Shown here in pieces: positions 1 through 7,732 of a DNA stretch of 15,233 bases (position 1 is the first letter of the stretch; every line of letters begins with the position of its first letter). Position numbers and translations under genes: made by a program. The stretch comes from Cyclostephanos tholiformis. Taxonomy: Eukaryota; Bacillariophyta; Thalassiosirophyceae; Thalassiosirales; Thalassiosiraceae. Under the pieces are notes generated by a model, which saw nothing but the letters and a program-made list of their open reading frames with translations, was not told the origin of the DNA and searched no databases. Where the stretch lies: assembly GCA_036939975.1 (NCBI GenBank), contig JALLPB010000500.1, positions 1 to 15,233 on the forward strand, read 5' to 3'.

Positions 1-653
1 CCACTCCACTCTGCTTCTCACATCCATATTGGATGTATATGAAGTGTTTGAGCACCTTAATATGCTGTGTATTGGCCTATGGGTGCACCCTGGGTACACT
101 GTTACACCTGTGCAGGTGAGAGCCAAATGTTGGAAAATGAGGTAAGGGTGTGAGCCCAAATAACATTGTGGTGTTATGTTTGGAGGCTGTAAACCACCCC
201 ACAATGTATTCACATCCATAGTGGTTGTATATGAAGTGTTTGAGCACCTTGATATGCTGTGGATGGGCATATGGGTGCACCCTTACACTTTACACTGTGC
301 CAGTGGGGGCCAAATTTTGGAAAATGGGGGTGCTAAGGGTGAGCCCAAATAACATCATGGTATCATAGTATCATGTTTGTAGGCTGCAAACCACCCCACT
401 CTGTATCTCACATCCATATTGGTTGTATACAAAGTGTTTGAGCACCTTGATATGCTGTGGATTGGCATATGGGTGCACTCTTAAACTGTTAAACCTGTGC
501 AGGTGGGGGCCAAATTTTGGAAAATGGGGGTAAGGGTGAGCCCAAATAACATCATGGTGTCATGTTTAGAGGCTGCAAACCATCCCACTCTGCTTCTTAC
601 TTCCATATGGGATGTATATGAAGTGTTTGAGCACCTTGATATGCCGTGGATGG
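1..653. repeat. Tandem satellite array, ~190-bp unit, subtype A
   Basis: Three full units and one partial unit are visible. The core 'aagtgtttgagcacctt' starts at 42, 234, 432 and 621, so the spacing is 192, 198 and 189 bp. Each unit also has 'cacatccata' before the core, 'atatgctgtggat' and 'gggtgcac' after it, then a 'ccaaattttggaaaatg' block and 'gagcccaaataacat'. Units differ by substitutions and small indels, for example a 'tatcat' expansion near 360-372 in the second unit. No unit has a conserved reading frame. The fourth unit stops abruptly just after 'gtggatgg' at 653. What the satellite does is not known. Confidence 0.9.
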
Positions 654-1037
654 AACGAGACTTGTTTGCTACCCAGAGATCCAAAGGAAACAAAACATCA
701 TTAGAAGCAGAACAATTCCCCTTACTACCATAAAATGGTGGTAGATGGGGAATACAAGCCCCTAAATGGGCATATGAGCTATCAAACTCTGTGAGCGGAC
801 AAAAATTTGCTGAGAAACTATAAGCTACAACACTATTGTAAGAGGTGGGCAATTCCCTTACTTAGCTGTGATGCTCACAAGCATCCACTTTTTGTAATAG
901 CTACATAAAATTGTAGTTTTTTGCTAAATTTTTACCCATTCACAGTAGATAGTTAGATAGTGCATTGAAAGCACAAGAACATCAGCTTGCTCACCATTTA
1001 TGGTGGTTGTTATGAAGCTTGTGAGAACAATGACATC

Positions 1038-1063
1038 AAAAGAGCATCTTCCCGTGCTCTTTT
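1038..1063. other. Perfect inverted repeat (9-bp stem, 8-base loop)
   Basis: The arms 'aaaagagca' (1038-1046) and 'tgctctttt' (1055-1063) are exact reverse complements around an 8-base loop, followed by another T. It has the shape of a stem plus U-tract, but the setting is eukaryotic and no RNA gene is recognisable upstream, so I give it no function. Confidence 0.5.
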
Positions 1064-1191
1064 TGCGTTAGTTAAGAACTCGAGTTGTGCATTGTGTTTT
1101 TCTGTGTGCCCAAATTTTGGGGCTGATTGTTGTATGTAGATTTGTACCAGAAACAAAACAAAGATGCGCATGTCATCACAACTCACATATC

Positions 1192-2010
1192 ATGTTACCC
1201 AACTACTTCCAAACCAACTACTGATCCCATGCCCTGCACCTCCCCCTCGGCATCAATCACATCCCCATTGACCTGGAATGGGCCAAGTCGTTAGTGGGCC
1301 TCCGGCTGATCATCCCAAACAGCTGGTGGCCTGACTACCATGACCACCACCTCAATCCTGGTTGTATTTTGTCGATAAATTTTGATGAGCCACAAGCGTA
1401 CTACCTTGAAGTACAGCTCAATGGCAACAGTCATTGCTACGGGATGCTCTACGAGTCCATCCTTCTTTATGTGACACAGAGCAACCTGGCTTTGACAGCT
1501 TCTGTCTCCCGGATTGCTGTCCAGGCAATCCGGATGATGAGATGGTGCAAGTCACCGTGCCATGATGTCGTCAACCAGATATCATGGCTATCTTCATGGG
1601 ATCCCCCTCCTGTATGCCTGTGAAAATGGGCATTGACAAGAACATTGTGAATGGTGCAGTCGACAATGATGATGACACCAGTGATGACAGCAATGATTTT
1701 GATGAATTTGGGAACAACCAAATGATGACAATGAAGAAGAGAGCAACAAAGACAAAAAAGGGATGAGAAAGATGACAATGAAGATGATGACAAAGAGGAG
1801 GAAGGGGCTGGTGACCACATGCAACAACAAAAGCCGCACAAAAAAACGACAATCAACCATGATGATTTGTTATTGAGTGTCAAGGACGGTGATGCAGATG
1901 GTGGTGATGATGATGATGATGATGAGCAGAGGCGGTACGAAAAATTGATGCCAAATGAGTGGATGATGCACATTGATGGTGAAAATCCGTCAACAATGGT
2001 ACTAAACTAA
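1192..2010 (+). pseudogene. Decayed protein gene with SH3/Tudor-like segment and acidic tract
   Basis: From the ATG at 1192 the frame meets a TGA at 1222-1224 and then stays open to 1623. The stretch at about 1264-1467 looks like real protein: IDLEWAKSLVGLRLIIP, then SWWPDY, a Pro-Gly turn, alternating hydrophobic strands and ESILLYV. This pattern suggests a small beta-barrel such as an SH3 or Tudor fold, but only by inference. After about 1470 the sense continues in other frames (a piece reading FDSFCLP and PGNPDDE). It then becomes strongly acidic: NDDDTSDDSNDFDEF in one frame, EKDDNEDDDKEEE in another, and six Asp in a row from a GAT run near 1905-1925. The last open piece, 1819-2010, ends at TAA. 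Several frame changes mark it as broken. Acidic regions beside such domains occur in transposon-linked proteins, which would fit its place in a probable insertion. The family is not identified. Confidence 0.4.
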
Positions 2011-2149
2011 AAAATCAATATCATTAAAAATATAAGGCTGTAGCCAGCAAAAGAATAAACGGCATGATCCTGAAGATGTGGAGGACCTAACCGTATGATA
2101 TCAGCCCGCCCCCCCAACCGGAACATTGATTCTGCTGGTCATTTTGACC

Positions 2150-2414
2150 ATGGTTGAATTGTTCCGTGTAAGAGATGTTTTTATGAATTGGTCAAGAGGC
2201 AACTGGAAGATTCCTATGCAGGTAGAAAGAGTCAATGCATCTGAAAATGGTTCCCACCATGGGTATGTACCTACCCAAAAGTATGAGCGCTGAGGAGTTT
2301 TTCCCCACCAAAACAGATTTAGCTGTTAAGCTGTCAAGTTATTTTGTATTTATTTTTACTAAGTCTACTTACTCTATACAATACTACAATACTTACCAAG
2401 GCGCAGCTGTATGA
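2150..2414 (+). other. Two short overlapping coding-like ORFs, possible continuation of the decayed gene
   Basis: An ATG at 2150 opens a 47-codon frame to TGA 2291-2293, containing LFRVRDVFMNWSRGNW. A second frame runs from ATG 2235 to TGA 2412-2414 (59 codons), containing SMSAEEFFPTKTDLAVKL. Both are more protein-like than the surrounding AT-rich DNA. They follow the acidic pseudogene on the same strand, so they may be later pieces of it separated by frameshifts. Neither has a recognisable motif and either could be chance. Nothing else is evident in 2011-2149 or 2415-2479. Confidence 0.2.
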
Positions 2415-2479
2415 TATCTACCAAACATGGAGACCATTGCATACCCCCTCTGGCCAAAACCAAGCCAAATCTAGATAAT

Positions 2480-2843
2480 GTGGATAGGCATATGCATATT
2501 GGTGCACCCTTACACTGCTATACTGGTAAGTGTTGACCTAGAGATTTTTGTATTCTGGTTAAGAAGGTGTGGTGAAAAAATGAAGCATTGACATGGCTGA
2601 GGCTTTAGAATATTGCTCACTTCTTCTCCACATCCAAAATAGATATTTTGATTCAGGAAGTGTTTGGGAGCATTCATACGCTTTTTATAGGCCAATATTG
2701 GCCAAGTTGACCCAGATTTGGGTAATCTGGGGATGGTGTGGCTGGTGAAATAATGACATGTTGATATGGTTGAGACTGTAGAATACTGGTCGCTTGTTCT
2801 CCACATCCATATTTTATATCAAGAAAGTGTTTGAGCACATTCA
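2480..2843. repeat. Satellite units, subtype B, interrupted by the retrotransposon
   Basis: About two units of the same satellite family occur here, with cores at 2658 ('aagtgtttgggagcattcat') and 2825 ('aagtgtttgagcacattca'), 167 bp apart. They differ from the left block: the core ends 'gcacatt' or 'gcattc' rather than 'gcacctt'. The middle of the unit carries a 'gacatg.tgaggct.tagaat' stretch and 'tctccacatcca' that the left block lacks. The second unit is cut at 2843 by the retrotransposon and resumes at 13025. Confidence 0.8.
2824..2843. repeat. Target-site duplication, left copy (20 bp)
   Basis: The 20 bases 'aaagtgtttgagcacattca' recur exactly at 13025-13044. On this side satellite precedes them and element sequence follows. 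On the other side element sequence precedes them and satellite follows. The motif belongs to the satellite core, so similar copies lie elsewhere, but only these two sit at satellite-to-element junctions. Confidence 0.8.
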
Positions 2844-3031
2844 TAAATAAATCTTAAAAATTTACGATCTACCCTAAACAAAATCATAGACATAAAGTCT
2901 TTTGTAATGCCCTACTTAGTGTATAGCATGGCCGCCGGGGGCAGCGGATTGTCATCCCTTTGGTTGCAACCGGTAATGAGTTGAGAATGCAACTTGGGCA
3001 TATTCGGAAGTGAGCGAGGTCCCGGCTTGTG
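2844..3031 (-). other. 3' UTR and 3' terminus of the retrotransposon
   Basis: This 188-base stretch lies between the last ORF2 stop (3032-3034) and the target duplication. It contains a GC-rich patch near 2931-2946 and the perfect palindrome 'ggttgcaacc' at 2962-2971, which could fold in the RNA. On the coding strand the end reads 'gtaaatttttaagatttattta': AT-rich, with no poly(A) and no tandem 3' tail. LINE reverse transcriptases often recognise 3' UTR structure, so this is where such a signal would lie; that role is inferred. Confidence 0.55.
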
Positions 3032-3640
3032 CTAGTCTGGTTTGTGAAGTCCCTTGTTCGACTGGTTAGCAGCGTTGGTTGCGCATGCTCTCGTGCGCTT
3101 GCAGTGCTTAGGAATCAAGCCTAATTCGCGCTCCATTCGTATATCTTCATTTGTGAAGTCATAGCATGGAACCCGCCTATTTGGATGGTCTGTGAGATTG
3201 CGGAAGTGCTTCCGCCGCGACTTCCAGGAGACATCATGGTGAGCTTGTATCCTGCGGCCGGCACGACGCGCTGCCTTCATTGCTAGTACCCAGTAGGATT
3301 GATGCTCAAACGATGTGTTGTACAAGTCCAAGTAGTCCAGTTCAAGGAGATATCTGCTACCCTCAGGGACTTCCTCAGGTGGTGTATCGATGAGTTTGTC
3401 CAGTTCCTGTAGCAGGTCTTTGCGCTGTTGAAGTCGCAGGTACCCTCTTTGTTTGTCGTGTAATGTGAAGTTACAGAGGATCCACTGGTTGTGTGATGCG
3501 TGCATCAGATGCAATGCCATACCCTTCATCCAGTCCGATGCAGCCATACGGCACGGGCTAAGAGTGCAGTGTAGGTCTTGGATTATCTCGATGTCGATTG
3601 ATATCTTCCCGTGGAGAAACTCCATTCATCCAATTAAGTC
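3032..3640 (-). pseudogene. ORF2 C-terminal tail
   Basis: The same frame reads DLIG, a TGA at 3626-3628, and then an open run of 198 codons to TAG 3032-3034: MEFLHGKISIDIEIIQDLHC, then SDWMKGMALHLMHASHNQWILCNFTLHD, a helical charged stretch with LDKLIDTPPEEVPEGSRYLLELD, then a basic end with RRAGRR and WKSRRKHFRNLTDHP. Trp/His-rich helices of this kind follow the zinc motif in similar element proteins as I recall them, but I can assign no named domain. The stop at 3032 may be the true ORF2 end, since no protein-like sequence follows it. Confidence 0.65.
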
Positions 3641-4090
3641 CTAACTGGTGGCCGCTTTTATCAGACCTGGCGAACAGCCTCCCCCCTTTGCAATGAGGCT
3701 TGTTAGGGATCGCGTACCCCTGTATATGAGGTACTTTTCCAGCCAGTAGGCAAGCTCAGCATCCGTCCTATTGTTCTGGTGCATCCACGCGACAATTGAG
3801 GCGATGCTTTCTTTGAAGAGTAATGTGCGTCCTGCATCAGGGCATCGATTGAGGTGGTCGTTTGTTTCCCGGGGACGCAGGCAATTGGGGCATTTGTCGT
3901 CCAGTATATCCTGTATCCGGGCCATATTTCGACACGTTGCACAAATCCTGATATATTGTTTGAACAGCCAGATCTGAAACATGTCCAGCTTGGATTTCAG
4001 CGCTGCGTCTAGTGAGTGCCAAGCGACGGAGTGAAAGCGCTTCGATGACCATCCCAGCCCACCCCTGTTGGTGCCTCGTATCACGTTTTG
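3641..4090 (-). pseudogene. ORF2 segment with CCHC-like zinc motif
   Basis: This lies directly after TAG 4091 in the RNase H frame. It reads GWSSKRFHSVAWHSLDAALK (a Trp-rich helical lead-in), then FKQYIRICATC, then CPNCLRPRETNDHLNRC. The last is a Cys-x2-Cys-x8-His-x3-Cys set, a plausible zinc-binding knuckle for RNA or DNA contact after the RNase H domain. CCHC motifs near the C-terminus of LINE ORF2 proteins are common, though this spacing differs from the retroviral CX2CX4HX4C form. A helical stretch with WLEKYLIYRG follows. It ends at TAG 3641-3643, beyond which the frame continues. Confidence 0.7.
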
Positions 4091-5686
4091 CTATTTAGTA
4101 TAGAACCACTCAGCATCTTCTTTACCCAGGCAATAGCGTACTTCCGATCCTATGTTGGTTGTAAGTTTGATGCCATTGAGTACCACTGCAACGTTTTCAA
4201 ATGGCAGGAACCTGGGCCCGGAATGACTTTCTCCCTCCGTTATGGCTTGGTGTACTGCCCCATTTGCGAGCTCGTCACATATGATGTTGAGCTGCTGCAC
4301 AAAGGAGAGCCTGCTCCATGGGAGTATTCTGTCTTGATGTGCCCTCACATGCTCATATATGAGTCTCATCGGTGTACCTAGTTTAATTGTTCGGATAGCT
4401 CGATGTAGATCTGCGTGTTTTATCCCTGTGTGGACTCTTTGTCGACATCTACCTGATTGACGCAGGGCCGCTAGGTTGTCACAGCATATTTTCCCGGATA
4501 GCTTGTCGAGCTTGTAAAACGATGCGATGCTGGTGATCAGTGTATGTAAGGCCACCAGGCCAAGCAGTTCGCCCCTGTACGAACTCGCTTTGGGCAAGAT
4601 CTCATAGAATGATCCCCGAAGGATGCGTTTTGACCGTGTGCAACATATCAGCCACCCTGAACCGCTCACTGTGCTTGCTCGTTCTCTATTGTATGATCCA
4701 TCGGTCACTCCAATGAAGGTGTTGGTCTCCAGAGTGGACTTGATCCACCCTACCTTGGTGTGTCCTTCCACTGTGTTCTCCCACATCCATTCTCCGCCAA
4801 ACGATCGCAAGTAGTCCCAGAAAGACCTGTCCATTGTGGTTGGTATTGCTAGCAGTGGTCCAATGCTCCTCCACACAACCATGCCTCCTGGTGTATGTAT
4901 AACATTGGCTGGTATGCAATGATGTGGGATTGCGTTGATTTCCTCCCCCTGACAATACTGCTGACGTGAACAAATCCTCGAGCCGTTGATGGCGCGGATG
5001 TACATTGTGATGGTTTCTCCTTGGCGTCGAAAGATGTCACTATGTTCACAGTAGAACCAGTTCCATATCCGGTGGGATTGATGTAGCCATTCACCCAAGG
5101 GAATGTGAAGAAGGCCCGCGGTTCCTGTGGTAGCGCCCCAGAATTCTTGCCATAGTTTCCAATCCGCCTGAGATGGTTTGCAAGTTGGAAATGTATATGA
5201 TGACTCATGTTGCAACACGGAGTCTTGTGACGGCAGGAGGAGAAAAAGCGGGTCCACGGACTTGCCACATGCCAGTGCTATATCCGACAGGAAGAGTAAC
5301 CTATGCAATATTCTACACCTATTCAGTGCCTGTATCTGGTGACTTTTGTAGCCACTGCATACGAACATTGATGATAAGATCATGTCATTCCTCCACGGCA
5401 GATGGATGGCATTGTAGTCGAGGTGCAACTTGAATCTGTAATGATGTAACCTTTCCCAGAAGCTTTTCACCCAGCCGTCTGTGGCCATGTGGTGGTAGCG
5501 TGCGTAGTCTTCAAGAAGAGGGTTTCCCAGACACCCAAGCTCCAATTGTAGAGCTTCTAGAGAAGCTCCGTATTTCATTGCTATTGTCGTTCCGGCACCG
5601 TAGTGTTGCACAAAAATATTTATCATAGCGATTGTGTGCTCCACCGCCAGGTCGAGCAAACCTACCCCCCCAAATGCACGATACAT
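4091..5686 (-). CDS. ORF2 segment with RNase H domain (open segment of a broken ORF)
   Basis: This is the longest open frame in the window (531 residues). It starts inside the connection region (FGGVGL at 5-10) and holds a long helical part with several Trp. RNase H follows at about 325-480: TDGS with Asp329, SYRGELLGL with Glu373, CCDN with Asp403, EHVRAHQD with His450, and ICDELAN with Asp471. The Asp-Glu-Asp-Asp tetrad and the His are all present. The enzyme removes the RNA strand from RNA-DNA hybrids during element synthesis. After RNase H, an approximately 50-residue stretch leads to TAG 4091-4093, and the same frame then runs on into the zinc-motif piece. The apparent ATG at 5686 is internal, not a real start. 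A cellular RNase H gene is unlikely because the element's RT lies directly upstream. Confidence 0.9.
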   Translation of the reverse strand: MYRAFGGVGLLDLAVEHTIAMINIFVQHYGAGTTIAMKYGASLEALQLELGCLGNPLLEDYARYHHMATDGWVKSFWERLHHYRFKLHLDYNAIHLPWRNDMILSSMFVCSGYKSHQIQALNRCRILHRLLFLSDIALACGKSVDPLFLLLPSQDSVLQHESSYTFPTCKPSQADWKLWQEFWGATTGTAGLLHIPLGEWLHQSHRIWNWFYCEHSDIFRRQGETITMYIRAINGSRICSRQQYCQGEEINAIPHHCIPANVIHTPGGMVVWRSIGPLLAIPTTMDRSFWDYLRSFGGEWMWENTVEGHTKVGWIKSTLETNTFIGVTDGSYNRERASTVSGSGWLICCTRSKRILRGSFYEILPKASSYRGELLGLVALHTLITSIASFYKLDKLSGKICCDNLAALRQSGRCRQRVHTGIKHADLHRAIRTIKLGTPMRLIYEHVRAHQDRILPWSRLSFVQQLNIICDELANGAVHQAITEGESHSGPRFLPFENVAVVLNGIKLTTNIGSEVRYCLGKEDAEWFYTK

Positions 5687-5689
5687 TTC

Positions 5690-6073
5690 GATTTACCCCT
5701 AGAATTGGTAGTATGAGGAAATTTTCCTTTTGCAACACATTTGCGCAGTCTCAAGAGGCATTGCCAGTGTCAAGAGGCCATACCTGATGCCCGGCCATAG
5801 TTTGAATTTGTATGCCATCCACCCGAGGCATGCTGATAGGTGCCCATTGGTCATTTTTGAGGTCCATTTCTGAAGCCGACCTGTGATATTGTGTGCTATG
5901 TGTGTAGAGTCATTGCCATCTATTGTTGACCATACGCCTAATGCTTTCTCTGCTGTTGACACCTCCGCTTGGCTCTTGGCTAATGGTGGCTGGAGATCTA
6001 TCTGGGAGCGGGATCTCCATTGGCAAGTTGGGCTGAGCCGCGTATGCCCAGGTTCCATCGTCGTTCCACTCAT
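5690..6073 (-). pseudogene. ORF2 segment between RT palm and RNase H (thumb/connection)
   Basis: This piece overlaps the end of the RT frame and carries on from it in the frame used by most of ORF2. Recognisable sequence begins near 6000: AEVSTAEKALGVWSTIDGND, then LQKWTSKMTNGHLSACLGW and KLWPGIRYGLLTLAMPL. That pattern is what normally follows the YVDD region in this type of element. It ends at TAG 5699 and TAA 5693. The expected continuation ILPILGVNRN is found in the neighbouring frame at about 5710-5680, after which the original frame resumes with MYRAFGGVGL. Two opposite single-step frameshifts about 50 bases apart explain this. Confidence 0.75.
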
Positions 6074-7127
6074 ATCCTGCGTATATCCATCTGCTCTTCT
6101 CTGGATTTATGGCTCCTCCAGTCGCGTTCAGGCCTGATGCCCATGACCAAGTGGCCTCTTTGAGGCCTTCTTGTGTCTCCTGCACTGTAGTGAATTCTGG
6201 TCTGGTAATTATAAGATCGGTGTCGTCAACATAGATCTCCCCTAGAAAATCAATTATCACGCCGCTTATCGGTGATAGGATCCTAGAGCCAAAGCCTTGT
6301 CTCCTGTAGCAATGCATTAATACTGAGCTCAGCATTAGCCAGCATGCCGGTGCTGCACCATTGCCTTGGCACAACCCTTGTAGAGGGTTGTCCTTCCCCC
6401 GACCTCCCATGAACGTTGTTGAATCCCCCCGTGCTGTACGCTGGAAGAATTTCATTGTCTGGATCGAGTACAGCATAGCAACAATGCTGCCCACGGATCC
6501 AACTATGGCCATGAGTAGTAGCGACATGACTATGTGATTGATCCGGTCGTAGCACTTATCTGCATCGGCAGACATTGTTGCTAGCGGGTGCTTCATTTGA
6601 CGAGATATGTCCATTGTCAGACGGTTGTCCATGCACGCGTCTTCCGCAGTGCTTTCCTTTTGGCTATATTGATCTCCTGGTATGTACCCCATCTCATAGA
6701 GCTTGTTGATAGCATCATGGCCGAATATCCATTTGTTCATGTAGTTGAAGTCTCCTTCCATTAATAAGATGGCCCTAAGTTTCGAAACTAATGCCACACC
6801 CGCTATCATTTCCAGGAGTTCTTGCAAACCATGGCCCCAATGCTCCGGTGGACATCCGCTCCTTGCGATTAGTGTGATTTTCCTTGCAAGGAAGTCAGAC
6901 AGAGACGGGGAGTACACTGCAGACTTGTAATGCCCGAAGTGTATACCGGACATTGAAGAGGATGTCTTCTCCCAAACGCTCTGCCAGTAGTGCCAAAACT
7001 CTTCCGCTTCTAATTTTATTTTGGAGTGTCCTTCGTGCAATGTGCAGAATAGTCGAATTATTTCCTCGAGCACCAGGGTTGTGGATGCGTCGACATCCGA
7101 TGGGATATGTACCGCACCACGCAGCAT
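5910..7127 (-). CDS. ORF2 reverse transcriptase domain (open segment of a broken ORF)
   Basis: This RNA-dependent DNA polymerase would copy the element RNA at the nicked target. The open segment has 405 residues. It shows SSSMSGIHFGHYKS (56-69), KLRAILLMEGDFN (116-128, fingers), GDQYSQKEST (151-160), motif A SADADKCYDRI with catalytic Asp188 (186-196), motif B QGNGAAPACW (254-263), motif C YVDD (299-302) with the catalytic pair, and motif D GGAINPEKS (337-345). All core residues are intact. The first ATG is probably not a true start: the frame is open back to 7164 (TGA), and family-like sequence upstream continues in the linker frame, so a frameshift lies at about 7140-7165. Toward the end, sense leaves this frame near 6000 and passes to the thumb piece. 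The last 20 or so residues are therefore probably out of frame. Confidence 0.92.
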   Translation of the reverse strand: MLRGAVHIPSDVDASTTLVLEEIIRLFCTLHEGHSKIKLEAEEFWHYWQSVWEKTSSSMSGIHFGHYKSAVYSPSLSDFLARKITLIARSGCPPEHWGHGLQELLEMIAGVALVSKLRAILLMEGDFNYMNKWIFGHDAINKLYEMGYIPGDQYSQKESTAEDACMDNRLTMDISRQMKHPLATMSADADKCYDRINHIVMSLLLMAIVGSVGSIVAMLYSIQTMKFFQRTARGDSTTFMGGRGKDNPLQGLCQGNGAAPACWLMLSSVLMHCYRRQGFGSRILSPISGVIIDFLGEIYVDDTDLIITRPEFTTVQETQEGLKEATWSWASGLNATGGAINPEKSRWIYAGYEWNDDGTWAYAAQPNLPMEIPLPDRSPATISQEPSGGVNSRESIRRMVNNRWQ

Positions 7128-7237
7128 TTGTGTTGTGAAGTCTGTGGAGCGCTCATAGAAAGCTCAAACCGATGTTCCGTTACCTCCTGTATCTCTGCAT
7201 TCATTGCTGACATTTCGTGTATGTTTACTATGCCGTC

Positions 7238-7732
7238 TCATTCTGCTCTCTGCACAAACTGAACTGCGCCTAGGGAAGGGTCGTCAATTGCTTGGTTAAT
7301 CCGTCTCCAAATGGACTTCTGCACTTCTCTCTCGATGGTATGTAGTATCTCCCTATATTTGTTGTTGTATTTGTTGTTGTTACCTGCCTTCTTTGTGCAA
7401 ATTAGGCAATCCCTTAAATGCACATGACGCAGACCTCCAGCCTGCCTTCTTAGCGTCATCAGTTTCCGAGAACATGCTTCCACCCCGTCCAAGCATTACT
7501 GCTGTGTCAGGAGACGAGGTGTTGGAATTCCCGCCTTGATAGCGTCCCGTACCACGTTGCTTTGCTGAATTGGCCGACTGCATCCCCTTGCAAGTCCTTG
7601 ATATGCACGTTTTCTGATGTAGATGGTGCAAACCGGCTCGCTGAATGGGATTGTCCCCCGGTAAATCTGTCGGCATTGCTTCTCACTACCACGTTGCATC
7701 TCAACGAGTTGCTTGTCGAGTCGTTGCATTTT
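7238..7732 (-). pseudogene. ORF2 linker between endonuclease and reverse transcriptase
   Basis: Two open pieces lie in the same frame as the endonuclease, 7732-7496 and 7495-7238, divided by TAA at 7496-7498 and ended by TGA at 7238-7240. They read KQLVEMQRGSEKQCRQIYRG, then AIKAGIPTPRLLT, then RRQAGGLRHVHLRDCLI, then REVQKSIWRRINQAIDDP. These are helical, charged segments like those that join nuclease to polymerase in this kind of element. A short Asn/Lys/Tyr-rich stretch (NNNKYNNKY) comes from a GTT-rich microsatellite at about 7353-7381 and may be a recent expansion. No catalytic residues are expected. Past 7238 the frame reads on to about 7160 (EVTEHRFELS), where sense passes to the RT frame. 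Confidence 0.7.

Larger units (their letters stand above)
654..2479. other. Non-satellite segment interrupting a satellite unit; probable insertion
   Basis: The satellite stops after 'gtggatgg' (646-653) and resumes with 'gtggatagg' at 2480, which is the next step of the unit consensus. The roughly 1.8 kb between therefore looks inserted, with 'gtggat' (646-651, 2480-2485) as a possible 6-bp target duplication. It holds the decayed plus-strand coding region at 1192-2010 and shorter coding-like pieces to 2414. I see no convincing terminal inverted repeats and no LTR. In 654-1190 there is no gene I can support. A minus-strand stretch at about 655-852 stays open, but it begins without an ATG just after a stop and has no recognisable motif. 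Confidence 0.45.

Noticed and set aside
77..280. ORFs within the left satellite (also 497-733 plus and most of 481-852 minus)
   Set aside because: They are not conserved from unit to unit, and start or end arbitrarily within the repeat.
1..653. CRISPR array
   Set aside because: Repeats are about 190 bp, contiguous and diverged, with no short repeat-spacer pattern and no cas genes.
1038..1063. Hairpin plus T run as a bacterial-style terminator
   Set aside because: The sequence is eukaryotic and there is no gene ending there.
1467..1973. Minus-strand 168-codon ORF rich in Ser and Cys
   Set aside because: It is the antisense of the GAT/GAA-rich acidic tract; the Ser runs are a direct product of that composition.
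2872..2878. Telomere-like heptamer 'ccctaaa' at the element 3' end
   Set aside because: A single seven-base match is expected by chance and it is not repeated.
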